Assembly (NCBI GenBank): GCA_028284485.1
Contig: JANQRQ010000321.1
Coordinates: 45,176 to 109,175, forward strand
Length of the DNA stretch: 64,000 nt
Direction: 5' to 3'
DNA from: Planctomycetaceae bacterium
Lineage (GTDB): Bacteria; Planctomycetota; Planctomycetia; Planctomycetales; Planctomycetaceae
Part shown: positions 19,114 through 27,918 of the stretch, piece by piece
Layout of the letters: each line of letters begins with the position of its first letter
Position numbering within the stretch: the first letter of the stretch is position 1
Notes under the pieces: generated by a model
Database searches by the model: none
Seen by the model: only the letters and a program-made list of their open reading frames with translations
Told to the model about the DNA's origin: nothing
Position numbers and translations under genes: made by a program

Positions 19114-19920
19114 TTAACGTTCACGACCATTCGACAAAAGAAAACTCTTACCGTACTTCAAGTGTTTCCGCATTTCTTCTTCCGCCGACGCGCCGTCACC
19201 ATTGAGAATTGCCTCAGCAATCGCCACATGTTCGCGAAAGCTGTCCGGCAACCTTTCTTCGTGACGCCAGTTGACCCGCAAAATCGCTTGTTTCATTCGA
19301 TCGCGTATTCGCAGCAGCGAAGTCATCATCTCACTGTTTCCAAGGAACTCGCAGAGCAGCAAATGAAACTCGGCGTCAAGTTCAACATTCAGCATGACAT
19401 CTGCGTCGGGAGCCAGTGCCGCCGACTCCTGCTTTGCCAAGTGGCACTTCAATTGCGCAACCTGAACGTCATTAATATTCCCTGCAAGCCTTCCTGCGAT
19501 GTACGATTCGATGACCGACCGGAACTCGAACTGATCAGCGATTTCGGTAAACGATAATTCACGAACGACAGTCCCACGCTGAGGCGACACGCTGACAAGG
19601 CCTTCGGCTTTCAATCGCTCAATTGCCGAGCGAACCGGTGAGCCACTGACTCCCAAGGCCTTTCCAAGCTGGCGCTCTGAAATGAGTGACCCAGCTTCAA
19701 TTCCGCCGTCGACAATCATCTGTTTGAGGCGCTCATATGCGCTTTCTTTGAGTGACTGCCGGCGCTGCCCGATAGTTTTGACGCTGTTCACAAGAGATCC
19801 TTGGTCAAATTCGATATTTGGTTGGCATGCTTCTGTGTCGACAAATTGAGTCGGACTTTTAAAGCGATCGATCCCCGTTCGAGTTGCAGAGTCGCCGCCC
19901 TTTGGGTTCTTATCTGACAT
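19114..19920 (-). CDS. GntR-family transcriptional regulator (FadR/FCD subfamily)
   Basis: A 268-residue cytoplasmic regulator. After a 50-residue N-terminal extension, the winged helix-turn-helix is clear: SAYERLKQMIVDGGIEAGSL, SERQLGKALGVSGSPVRSAI and RLKAEGLVSVSPQRGTVVRE. The C-terminal all-helical FCD effector domain shows FEFRSVIESYIAG, DAEFHLLLCEFLGN (Asp and His of the usual metal site), FREHVAIAEAIL and EEMRKHLKYG (further His). FCD regulators usually bind acid or sugar-acid metabolites and repress neighbouring catabolic genes. It heads the minus-strand series down to 10693, and a perfect palindrome lies just upstream of its start, so autoregulation and control of the DUF1549-DUF1501-TolB-sulfatase-DUF4038 genes are likely inferences. 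Confidence 0.92.
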   Translation of the reverse strand: MSDKNPKGGDSATRTGIDRFKSPTQFVDTEACQPNIEFDQGSLVNSVKTIGQRRQSLKESAYERLKQMIVDGGIEAGSLISERQLGKALGVSGSPVRSAIERLKAEGLVSVSPQRGTVVRELSFTEIADQFEFRSVIESYIAGRLAGNINDVQVAQLKCHLAKQESAALAPDADVMLNVELDAEFHLLLCEFLGNSEMMTSLLRIRDRMKQAILRVNWRHEERLPDSFREHVAIAEAILNGDGASAEEEMRKHLKYGKSFLLSNGRER

Positions 19921-20344
19921 GATTGATGATACGCAACTGCTATAGCAGTTGCAACTTCAACGGAAATGATACTTGAAACCACTTGTACTGAGGCCCATTT
20001 GGGCTAGAGACACTCCTTTACGTGAGACAGATTTCTGGGAATCCCGTGTTACAAACAATAGGTGGGAGAGACCAAAACATCGATCAGACAAAGCGAGTCT
20101 AGTAGAACTGGTTTTAGAACCGAGTTGTGCTAGTTTTTGAGCCTAGGTTTTCAGGCGCAATGCATCGGAAGGTATTGAAACTGCTTGTAGTCAAAACGCA
20201 TTGATTTGGGATTGTCCTTGATTCGAAGGACCAACCCACTTCGACACCGCTTTTCGTTCGACGAAGCGCTGTTCTGACATTGTCGCAACACACAACAGAA
20301 AATTAGCGCAAATCACGTATTCCACTCGTCTTGGGAGTAAATCG
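19921..20344. other. Divergent intergenic region between gntR and the ECF sigma gene
   Basis: These 424 bp separate two divergently transcribed regulatory genes. I see the palindrome at 19933-19952, a smaller inverted repeat GGTTTTAGAACC (near 20110), and a GGAG ribosome-binding site at the right end, but no convincing coding sequence. It must hold at least two promoters. Confidence 0.6.
19933..19952. promoter_or_regulatory. Perfect 20-bp palindrome, probable GntR operator
   Basis: GCAACTGCTATAGCAGTTGC is its own reverse complement over all 20 bases and lies 12 bp upstream of the gntR start codon (19920). FadR-type regulators bind short palindromes with a central AT-rich step, so this is the best candidate operator for autoregulation and control of the downstream operon. 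Seen directly; the binding is inferred. Confidence 0.7.
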
Positions 20345-20953
20345 TTGCACGAATTTCCGGAAACTCAGGAATCCTTGATTATTCAAGTGAAGGACCCAGA
20401 CAACCGGGAAGCGTGGATTCGGTTTGCGCAATTGTACCAGCCTGTGATTTATCGAATCGCCCTGGCACGTGGGTTACAGGATGCGGATGCCCACGACTTG
20501 GCTCAACAAGTGCTGATTGCCGTGGCGTCAGCGATCGACCGCTGGGAGAGGTTGGGGGAACACTCGAAATTCCGTCATTGGCTGAGTCGCGTCACCAAGA
20601 ACGCCATCCTGAATGCTCTAATTCGTCGACCGAAAGATTTGGCAGCCGGAGGATCTTCAGTCCAACGGTTGTTGAACGACGTAACGAATCGTGACCCCGA
20701 AGCGGAAGACTTGATCCACCAGGAGTATCGACGCGAGATCTACCGCCGTGCTGCTGAAATCGTGCAGCAAGATGTGTCAACTAGTACCTGGACGATGTTC
20801 GAGCGATCTTTTGTCAATGGCGTGCCAATCGAAACAGTTGCCACAGACTTTGCAAAGTCGACCGGAGCTGTTTACACGGCTCGCAGCCGTGTAATGTACC
20901 GACTTCGAAAAGCCGTGCAGGAACTTGAGCAGATGGAGGAGAATGACGAATGA
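20345..20953 (+). CDS. ECF-type RNA polymerase sigma factor (planctomycete subfamily)
   Basis: A 202-residue sigma factor. Region 2 is AWIRFAQLYQPVIYRIALA, DAHDLAQQVLIAV and FRHWLSRVTKNAILNALIRR; region 4 is TWTMFERSFVNGVPIETVAT and STGAVYTARSRVMYRLRKAV. It starts with TTG at 20345, preceded at 8 bases by GGAG (20334-20337), which decides the start. Its last codons overlap the downstream kinase by ATGA (20950-20953), so translation is coupled. It directs RNA polymerase to specific promoters; the adjacent kinase with an anti-sigma-like zinc finger is the likely partner controlling its activity. Confidence 0.92.
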   Translation: MHEFPETQESLIIQVKDPDNREAWIRFAQLYQPVIYRIALARGLQDADAHDLAQQVLIAVASAIDRWERLGEHSKFRHWLSRVTKNAILNALIRRPKDLAAGGSSVQRLLNDVTNRDPEAEDLIHQEYRREIYRRAAEIVQQDVSTSTWTMFERSFVNGVPIETVATDFAKSTGAVYTARSRVMYRLRKAVQELEQMEENDE

Positions 20954-23550
20954 CCAATTCCCTGCAAGTGTGCGGATCTTCAGATCAGTTTCTGCAACTC
21001 TTACGCGGCGAACTTTCCGAATCAGCCGAGTTCGAACTTCAATCGCATATCGAGACATGTGAGGCCTGCCGAAGCACGTTGGATCGAGTCGCAGCAGATT
21101 CGATGATTTGGCTCGAAGCCGGTCGTCTACTCACGGACTGGCAAGGCGATCAAGGGGGCACACCAAATGGAGAAATCGCTGCGACCGAACGAGAGCATTA
21201 TGGCGAATGGCAGATTCAAAACGTTCTCGACTCCCTGGCTCCGACCGACGACCCGGAAATGCTTGGCCGACTTGGTGGATATGAAGTGTCAGGCGTTATC
21301 GGCAGCGGTGGAATGGGAGTCGTCTTGAAAGCTCACGATCGAACTCTCGATCGAGTTGTGGCGATCAAGGTTCTGGCTCCGCATCTCGCAAGTAGCGGTT
21401 CCGCAAGACGGCGTTTCGCCCGCGAAGCCAAGGCCGCTGCGGCTGTCTTGCACCCCAATGTGATGGCCATTCACGGCGTATCTAATGACGGACCTTTACC
21501 CTATCTCGTCATGCCGTACGTTCCGGGTCGGTCTTTACAGAAAAGGATCGATGCCGAGGGCCCATTGCCGTTACAAGACATCCTGCGCATCGGCAGTCAA
21601 ATCGCCGCGGGGCTGGCTGCCGCTCATGAGCAAGGTTTGGTTCATCGGGATATCAAACCGGCCAATATCATGCTGGAAAGTGGTGTCGAACGAGTGGCGA
21701 TTACCGATTTCGGTCTCGCCCGAGCGGTCGACGATGCGACCATGACACGAAGCGGCGTGATTGCCGGAACACCGCTTTACATGTCACCCGAACAATCCCG
21801 CGGTGAAGTCATTGACATGCGCAGCGACTTGTTCAGCCTAGGCAGCGTGATGTACGCGATGTGTACGGGGCACCCGCCGTTCCGCGCTCAAACAAGCTTC
21901 GGCGTCCTTCGCAGAATCAGCGACGACGCCCATCGCCCTGTCCGACAGATTAACCCGGACATTCCCAATTGGTTGGAGGGAATCATTGATCGGCTGCTGG
22001 CAAAGGATCCCGATCAACGTTTTTCAACAGCAGAAGAAGTCGCGGAAACACTCGGTCGTTGGTTGGCCCAATCGCAGCAACCCGACCAGAGCGCTCCTTT
22101 GCCGAAACAAAATCAATCCCCCGCACCGGCGGCAGGTGGCCTACGGAAATGGCCAGCCAATCTCAAACATCTCATGGGATCTGCATTCGGCTGTTTGCTG
22201 ATTGTCGCCGGCATCCTGATCGTTCTGGAGCTGAATAAAGGAACGCTGAAGATAGAAAGTGAAGCGGATGATGTTCCCATTCGAATCATTCAAGGGGAAA
22301 AGGTTGTCAAAGAACTAACCGTGACACGATCGGGGACTTCGATCCGTATTGCGGCTGGCCAGTACCTCGTGGAAATCGACGGCGAGATCGACGGAATCAC
22401 AGTCGAGGATGGAGTTGTCAATTTGCAACGACGGGGCAATGACATCGTCCGAATCGTCAAGAAGAACCAAGCAGGCGCGACCGCTCATGGGAAGGTCGAA
22501 TTGGAAACAATTGGCAACGACATTCTCGTGCTGCGTGGGACGAAGGAAGATGTCGAGCGTGCGCAAGGTGCCATCAAACAGAATCGCTCCACATCGATCG
22601 AAGGAATTGTGACGATGGACGGTTTGGCTTTACCAAACGCGTCGGTGGAGTTTATTCCCGAATCGGGCCGACCGATGAAGACTCAAACTGACGAAGACGG
22701 GCGCTACTTCCTAGCGCTCGCTGACAGCGACCAGGAAGCAGCAATACAAGGAAAGAACACGATTCGGGTTTCGACGTTGCAACACCTCAGCATCGACCAG
22801 AATGGAAATCCACTTACCGGCTCCCCAGAAACGGTCCCGGCCAAATACAACGTGCAATCAGAATTGGAATTCACTGTCGAACACGGCAGGAACATCATGA
22901 ATCTCGATCTTGTATCCGATGGCTCAATCGGATTGAACGATTCACGATCCCCTCTGAATTCAGAGAACTCAACAAAAACCGATCTCGACACATCGACCGA
23001 TCCCTTGATCAGAATCGAGCCCGGTGAATCTGTCTACAACGAGCGTCTCAAACGCTTCAAATTTAAACTGGAAAATATCGATGTCACCGAAGTTGAAACA
23101 GCCCAAGAATTCCTGGTAAGGATCCGCAGAGACGAGTCGGTAAACATCATCGGCGCCTGGGGAGACCCATTGACCAACTCGCTAGTCGTGATCGCATCGC
23201 CTGATGCAGAGCAAGCCATCCGAGAAGAGCTGGCACGCTGGGAGGCGATTTATCTCGGCAACCGCGACCGCTCGCTGGCAGTCAGACGAGAGTATCTGCT
23301 ACGTGAACGGGAGGAGTATCTCGAAATGATCGCCGAAATCAAGCTTGCGATCGTCGATGAAGAGGCAGCGAAGGAACAACGCAAGGTCAACGAGCTCAAC
23401 AAGAAATTGAAGTACTTCTCCGACAATCTGCAAACCGTCGATCGGAAGTTGGAAATCATTGACGAATTGGTCGGGCATCAGGGCAGCAATCAAGAAGCCG
23501 CACCCGAGACCGATACAGGGAATTTGGGAGCGAAAACCATTGCCCCGTGA
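20950..23550 (+). CDS. Membrane Ser/Thr protein kinase with N-terminal anti-sigma zinc finger
   Basis: An 866-residue protein. Residues 30-42 contain H33-x3-C37-x2-C40 (SHIETCEACR), the zinc-binding anti-sigma motif, with Cys8 upstream. The kinase domain (about 109-370) has GSGGMG, VAIKVL (Lys140), HRDIKPAN (Asp234) and DFG in ITDFGLARA, so it should be active. A single membrane helix (about 406-428, AFGCLLIVAGILIVLEL) is followed by an external part with a beta-rich segment, a transthyretin-like carboxypeptidase-regulatory domain (SIEGIVTMDGLALPNASVEF) and a C-terminal coiled coil (about 775-840). It overlaps the ECF sigma gene by 4 bp. The zinc finger and kinase face the cytoplasm, so external sensing could release or phosphorylate the sigma factor. 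Confidence 0.92.
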   Translation: MTNSLQVCGSSDQFLQLLRGELSESAEFELQSHIETCEACRSTLDRVAADSMIWLEAGRLLTDWQGDQGGTPNGEIAATEREHYGEWQIQNVLDSLAPTDDPEMLGRLGGYEVSGVIGSGGMGVVLKAHDRTLDRVVAIKVLAPHLASSGSARRRFAREAKAAAAVLHPNVMAIHGVSNDGPLPYLVMPYVPGRSLQKRIDAEGPLPLQDILRIGSQIAAGLAAAHEQGLVHRDIKPANIMLESGVERVAITDFGLARAVDDATMTRSGVIAGTPLYMSPEQSRGEVIDMRSDLFSLGSVMYAMCTGHPPFRAQTSFGVLRRISDDAHRPVRQINPDIPNWLEGIIDRLLAKDPDQRFSTAEEVAETLGRWLAQSQQPDQSAPLPKQNQSPAPAAGGLRKWPANLKHLMGSAFGCLLIVAGILIVLELNKGTLKIESEADDVPIRIIQGEKVVKELTVTRSGTSIRIAAGQYLVEIDGEIDGITVEDGVVNLQRRGNDIVRIVKKNQAGATAHGKVELETIGNDILVLRGTKEDVERAQGAIKQNRSTSIEGIVTMDGLALPNASVEFIPESGRPMKTQTDEDGRYFLALADSDQEAAIQGKNTIRVSTLQHLSIDQNGNPLTGSPETVPAKYNVQSELEFTVEHGRNIMNLDLVSDGSIGLNDSRSPLNSENSTKTDLDTSTDPLIRIEPGESVYNERLKRFKFKLENIDVTEVETAQEFLVRIRRDESVNIIGAWGDPLTNSLVVIASPDAEQAIREELARWEAIYLGNRDRSLAVRREYLLREREEYLEMIAEIKLAIVDEEAAKEQRKVNELNKKLKYFSDNLQTVDRKLEIIDELVGHQGSNQEAAPETDTGNLGAKTIAP

Positions 23551-23870
23551 GTTACACCAGATTCCAAGTGCAAATCTCTTCTTCGCGTGATTCTCCCTCG
23601 ACTCGTCGATCTCCAAATCGCGACGCCATTCCTCAAACGGTCCGACGGGACCGCTGATCGCCGGTCCCGAACGCCAAGACATACCCCTGTCGACGCTCAT
23701 GAAAACTGACTCGGCAACGGGCGGCGCTGACGATCGACTTCACATACCGCCACACTCCTGCTCATAATGGTGTACTTCAACAGTGCCGCGCACCGGCGTT
23801 TGAATACGTCCCAGTGAGCTGGCTTATGGACCGAAACGCCAACCACGATATTGATCTACCGAGAAAGACC
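23551..23870. other. Intergenic region after the sigma/kinase operon
   Basis: These 320 bp include a GC-rich hairpin (CGGTCC-GACG-GGACCG, 23638-23653) without a T-run that might act in termination. The frame of the next sulfatase is open into this region, to a GTG at 23814. No other gene is evident. Confidence 0.4.
23638..23653 (+). terminator. GC-rich hairpin downstream of the kinase gene
   Basis: A 6-bp stem CGGTCC/GGACCG with loop GACG lies about 88 bp after the kinase stop. There is no T-tract, so this is a weak terminator candidate. Confidence 0.25.
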
Positions 23871-25409
23871 ATGAACGAGACTCCACTCGATTATACGACT
23901 CGACTCAACCTGCATATTTCACGAATCCTATTTGTAGTGGCTGCGGTGGTACTCGGTTACGGCGCATCGAACAGTTATGCAGCTGCGGCCGACCGCCCCA
24001 ATATTGTCTGGATTATCGTCGACGACATGTCGGCCAACTTCTCCTGCTACGGAGAAACGGTCGACGACACACCACATGTCGACCAACTCGCGGCAAACGG
24101 TGTGCAGTTCAACAAAGCGTTTGTCACAGCGCCAGTATGTTCAACCTGTCGTTCGGCTTTCATTACCGGGATGTATCAAACGGCGATCGGTGCGCATCAT
24201 CATCGAAGTGGCCGGGGTGTCGAAAAGATCCATCTTCCCGATGGCGTGCAATTAGTACCAGATTTGTTTCAGCAAGCAGGCTACTACACAACGATTTCGG
24301 GGTGGCCGCCACAAGCAGGAAGACTTGGAAAGACCGACTACAATTTCGAATGGGACGAGTCGATCTACCATGGGTCGGATTGGTCAAAACGCGAACCGGG
24401 ACAACCGTTCTTCGCCCAAATTCAGACACCCGGTGGAAAGTTACGTGGCGGAGATCGTGCGGGTGCACGCAAGCTCGCAGCGCGGGCTGCAGAAGTATTC
24501 GGCAAAGCCACCGACTCGAACGACGTAGTCTTGCCGCCCTACTATCCACGCGACGAAGTGCTGCTGGAAGATTGGGCCGCCTACCTCGACTCGGTTCGTT
24601 TCACCGATGCCATGGTGGGGGAAGTGGTCGAACGCTTGCGAAGCGAAGGAGAGTTGGAAAACACTGTCATCATCTTTATGACCGATCACGGGATTAGTCA
24701 TGCCCGCGGCAAGCAGTTTATGTATGAAGAAGGTCTTCACGTACCGTTGGTCATTTCTGGCGCAGGCATTCCGCAACACGAAACACGAAACGATCTCGTC
24801 GAACACATCGATATCGCTGCCACGTCGCTGGCGCTGGCTGGTATTCCTATTCCTAAGACAATGCAGTCGCGGGACATTCTGGCGGAAGACTATAAGCCGC
24901 GCGTAGCGGTGTTTGCTGCCCGAGATCGTTGCGACGAAACGGTTGAGCATCTCCGCAGCGTGCGCACCCAGGAGTTCAAATACATCCGCAACTTTTTGCA
25001 TCAGCGGCCGTATCTGCAGCCCAATGCATATAAAGATAAGAAGGCGATTCTAGTGGCCTTGAGAGAGGCCCATGCCGACGGACGGCTGAACGAAATGCAG
25101 GAACTAATACTTGCTGACCAACGTCCAAAAGAGGAACTTTATGACCTCGCCGCCGATCCGCACGAGGTCAACAATTTGGCCGATGACCCCAAATACAAAC
25201 AAACTCTTCTCGAGATGCGGCAACGTCTCGAGAACTGGATGGAAGAGACCAACGACCACGGGCGTAATCCCGAACCGGCATCGATGTTCGACAGCGATAT
25301 GCAGGTCTATCTTGACGCGATGCGCCGTCGCAATCAGGACCCGGAGCACATCAAGCGGATCGAAGACAACATCGGGTTAATGCGCCGCTGGGCTGCTGAA
25401 GGGAAATAA
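23871..25409 (+). CDS. Secreted sulfatase with atypical CSTCR active-site motif
   Basis: A 512-residue protein from the ATG at 23871 (MNETPLDYTTRLNLHISRIL), chosen for its signal peptide; the frame is open from GTG 23814. RPNIVWIIVDDMSANFSCYG has the metal-binding Asp pair (51-52). The modification site reads CSTCR (Cys90): the residue normally Pro (sometimes Ala) is Thr. FMTDHG gives the second metal site, and EELYDLAADPHEVNNLADDP closes the domain. GWPPQAGRLG stands where GKWH is usual, so Lys and His appear displaced. It should desulfate glycans outside the cytoplasm if matured; the altered motif raises the question of whether the cell's maturation enzyme recognises it. It is monocistronic on the plus strand. 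Confidence 0.9.
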   Translation: MNETPLDYTTRLNLHISRILFVVAAVVLGYGASNSYAAAADRPNIVWIIVDDMSANFSCYGETVDDTPHVDQLAANGVQFNKAFVTAPVCSTCRSAFITGMYQTAIGAHHHRSGRGVEKIHLPDGVQLVPDLFQQAGYYTTISGWPPQAGRLGKTDYNFEWDESIYHGSDWSKREPGQPFFAQIQTPGGKLRGGDRAGARKLAARAAEVFGKATDSNDVVLPPYYPRDEVLLEDWAAYLDSVRFTDAMVGEVVERLRSEGELENTVIIFMTDHGISHARGKQFMYEEGLHVPLVISGAGIPQHETRNDLVEHIDIAATSLALAGIPIPKTMQSRDILAEDYKPRVAVFAARDRCDETVEHLRSVRTQEFKYIRNFLHQRPYLQPNAYKDKKAILVALREAHADGRLNEMQELILADQRPKEELYDLAADPHEVNNLADDPKYKQTLLEMRQRLENWMEETNDHGRNPEPASMFDSDMQVYLDAMRRRNQDPEHIKRIEDNIGLMRRWAAEGK

Positions 25410-25547
25410 TCGCAGGATCGATAAGTAACTCATCTCGTACTCGAGCATCGTTCTGTCATTGCTGTGTCGGTGGTTACTGCCGCTCGCCGGCAGCAAATCG
25501 ACAATCGCCGAGCAACCCGTCCTTATTTATCGACCCGCAAAACACCC

Positions 25548-25904
25548 ATGGCCAAGAATTCAACCGTTCTCAAGAAATTGCGCAAGATCTGCCTACAGTT
25601 CCCTGATACACAAGAAACGATCAAATGGGAAAAGCCACACTTCTGTGTAGGCGAGAAGATCTTTGCTGGCCTAGGCGATGAGGACGGTCATCCCGTAATG
25701 GGTTGCAAGCTCGAGATGGATCACGCGGCAAGCATCGTCAAGGCACCGGGATTCTCCAAAGCACCGTACGTCGGCCATAAAGGATGGGTGTCGGTCAATT
25801 TGTCGGTTGTTAAGGATTGGGAACTGATCGAGGAGTTGGTCACCGAAAGCTTCCGGCTGATTGCGCCGAAGCGCTTGCTAAAAAAAATGGACGCCGGCGA
25901 CTAA
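25548..25904 (+). CDS. MmcQ/YjbR family protein (DUF419-like)
   Basis: A 118-residue protein from ATG 25548 (MAKNSTVLKKLRKICLQFPD). KWEKPHFCVGEKIFAGLGDE, GCKLEMDHAASIVKAPGF, APYVGHKGWVSVNLS and ELVTESFRLIAPKRL match the small YjbR/MmcQ fold, proposed to bind DNA or small ligands; no firm function is known for most members. The frame is open upstream to 25464 but those residues do not resemble the family, which begins near MAKN. No operon partner: the sulfatase ends 138 bp upstream and 366 bp of empty sequence follows. Confidence 0.85.
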   Translation: MAKNSTVLKKLRKICLQFPDTQETIKWEKPHFCVGEKIFAGLGDEDGHPVMGCKLEMDHAASIVKAPGFSKAPYVGHKGWVSVNLSVVKDWELIEELVTESFRLIAPKRLLKKMDAGD

Positions 25905-26270
25905 ACCGCGAGCATCCGGGTCGATTACAAGCCCCTTACACTCATATCACCACGCATTTGTTGAGTAACGCCCATTCAGCTTGCAACGAAAGACTGGTTC
26001 ATCAATCAGAGTCGATCTTACTCGCCAATGCGACACTCGAAAAAGCCGCCATCGCGGAAGTGCATGTTCTGCGTGAATCATAAAACAGAACAGCGATTCA
26101 TTGTCTGCAATGTCTAAAGATCTCCCCCGCGAATCACAAAACATTGTCCGATTGCACGCGGCGAATTCGATTTAGACCATACAAGTTGAACAAACTTGCC
26201 TACTACCTTCTGACTTTTATTTTGGCAGATGCCTGTATTGTCCTGAAGCCAAGTCGAGGAAGGGATCAAA
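25905..26270. other. Intergenic region without a recognisable gene
   Basis: 366 bp between two plus-strand genes. The right end has a strong Shine-Dalgarno (GAGGAAGGGA, 26255-26264) for the next gene and an AT-rich stretch around 26170-26225 that may include its promoter. I find no tRNA or coding signature. Confidence 0.5.
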
Positions 26271-26924
26271 ATGGTCGACCCGCAATATTCGAAAAGTGCA
26301 ACTCACATGCATGGGGACGAATCAACAGAGGAATCTGGACACTCGTCTACAGATCAATCTGCTGGCGATGGTTCGACGAACCTGGACAGCCAGACTGACA
26401 ATTCACCTCATTTAGGCAGCGCCATTCCGCCGATTGCACGACTCACTGGTGGTACTTTTTTCTGGTGTCTTCTCGCCATGTTGGTCGCATATCCGAGCTA
26501 TGTCGTAGCCACAAACCTGATCGTTGATTTCTCTACCTTGTATTGGAAGTGCGGCTACATTCTTGCGGCGTTGGCGACCATCGGCTATTGCGGCTTTGTT
26601 ATTTCAAAGAACTCTCATTGGCCAAACCGTGATGCACAACGCGATGGAAGAATGACAGGAATCTGGTTGATTGGATTCTCTTTGGTCATCCAGATTCCGC
26701 CCGCGATTGTCGTCGGTTTCGGATTCTTGACCGAGAGTTTTGCGATCGCAACTTTGGGCCTCGTCGCATTTGTCGTGACCGGTGTGATCGGCGTATTTGC
26801 ACTCGCGCTCGGGTTTGCTGCAGCCATAACAGGCTTTGCCCCAACGGACGAAACTGTGAACGGTCTCATTCGTTCTTTACGAAAAATCCCAACCAATCCC
26901 GGAGATTTCGACAAAGGGCAATAA
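26271..26924 (+). CDS. Membrane protein of unknown function, four predicted helices
   Basis: A 217-residue protein with an acidic, Ser/Thr-rich, probably disordered N-terminus (about 1-52) and four membrane helices: about 60-80 (FFWCLLAMLVAYPSYVV), 95-113 (CGYILAALATIGYCGFVI), 132-152 (IWLIGFSLVIQIPPAIVVGF) and 158-188 (FAIATLGLVAFVVTGVIGVF). The start is fixed by GAGGAAGGGA about 7 bases upstream of ATG 26271. I do not recognise a family. It is convergent with the next gene across 217 bp; nothing in the neighbourhood suggests a function. Confidence 0.75.
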   Translation: MVDPQYSKSATHMHGDESTEESGHSSTDQSAGDGSTNLDSQTDNSPHLGSAIPPIARLTGGTFFWCLLAMLVAYPSYVVATNLIVDFSTLYWKCGYILAALATIGYCGFVISKNSHWPNRDAQRDGRMTGIWLIGFSLVIQIPPAIVVGFGFLTESFAIATLGLVAFVVTGVIGVFALALGFAAAITGFAPTDETVNGLIRSLRKIPTNPGDFDKGQ

Positions 26925-27141
26925 ACCGCTCCGTGTTTCGCTGAATCATGGCTGCGACAAACGCATTTTGTGGTCAATGACTGTCGTTTACCGAGCTCCT
27001 GTACGGCTACATGACATTGAAACCACCCTAACTTTTGCGTTTGGAATTGCGCACCTTGGATGCGAAGCAATTTGATGGTGGCTTGCCTTTGGTTCGATGA
27101 GATTTCCTACGCCATCGACCGCTCGAAACCTCAATCTGCTG

Positions 27142-27684
27142 TTAGCTAGCCCCACTCTCTTTAGTATTTGCCAGCCCCAATTCATCGCGCGTAAATGTCA
27201 CGCTCCAGGTTGTCGTAGTACCGGTTTCCTCTTCACTCCAGCCTGGCAAGTGACTGATTCCGACCTTGACCACGTCCCAATCACCGTCAGGAACAGCGAC
27301 GTCAAATATCGCCGAACGGTTGGGAAAGAGGTCGAGTGTCGCGAGGCCAGTGCCGCAATATCCCCTGGGATAGGGTTCCCAAATCCCGTCTCGCTGAAAC
27401 TCGATTCCAACCAGGGGTACAATGCGTCCCTGTTCGATCGGTGGGTCGAACGAGTTCGCGACATACCCAGTATATGATAATGAGGCATCATTGGGATTCG
27501 TTACCTGTAACGTCAACGCAAACCAAGACTGTTCGCCGAAACTAGCCGATGTGACGTTATGAAGCTTAAACGTCGGCGGCTGCAGCTTGCGAACTGGAGT
27601 GGAACCTTCGTCGGCACGGATCAGGTAAAATCCCACAAAGACGACCGAAGAGCAGGCAGCAATACGGAAAGCATTTCGAGTCAT
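27142..27684 (-). CDS. Secreted or membrane-anchored hypothetical protein
   Basis: A 180-residue protein from ATG 27684 (MTRNAFRIAACSSVVFVGFYLI), which gives a signal peptide or anchor; the frame extends upstream to 27816 but with an un-signal-like N-terminus. The body is beta-rich: TFKLHNVTSASFGEQSWFAL followed by TLQVTNPNDASLSYTGYVAN, the spacing seen in immunoglobulin-like or LEA-like domains. I cannot assign a family. A conserved-looking GYCGTGLATL segment contains its central Cys. Confidence 0.65.
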   Translation of the reverse strand: MTRNAFRIAACSSVVFVGFYLIRADEGSTPVRKLQPPTFKLHNVTSASFGEQSWFALTLQVTNPNDASLSYTGYVANSFDPPIEQGRIVPLVGIEFQRDGIWEPYPRGYCGTGLATLDLFPNRSAIFDVAVPDGDWDVVKVGISHLPGWSEEETGTTTTWSVTFTRDELGLANTKESGAS

Positions 27685-27918
27685 GTCCAGGACCCCGCGA
27701 GTATCGTGAATCGGCCAATTCCGTCTATATCTATTACGACGCTCGGGCGGGAAAATTAGTTCCCAAAACGGAATGTGAAAGTACCTGAACTCGCAATGCT
27801 TGACCTTAACGCACACGGTCTGCGGAAGATGTATTCATCGCACACCGGATACTGCTGTGGGAGCAACATTACTTGGCGGAGCACCTGACTGAGGAAGATT
27901 CAGTGCGGTGAGGTCCAA

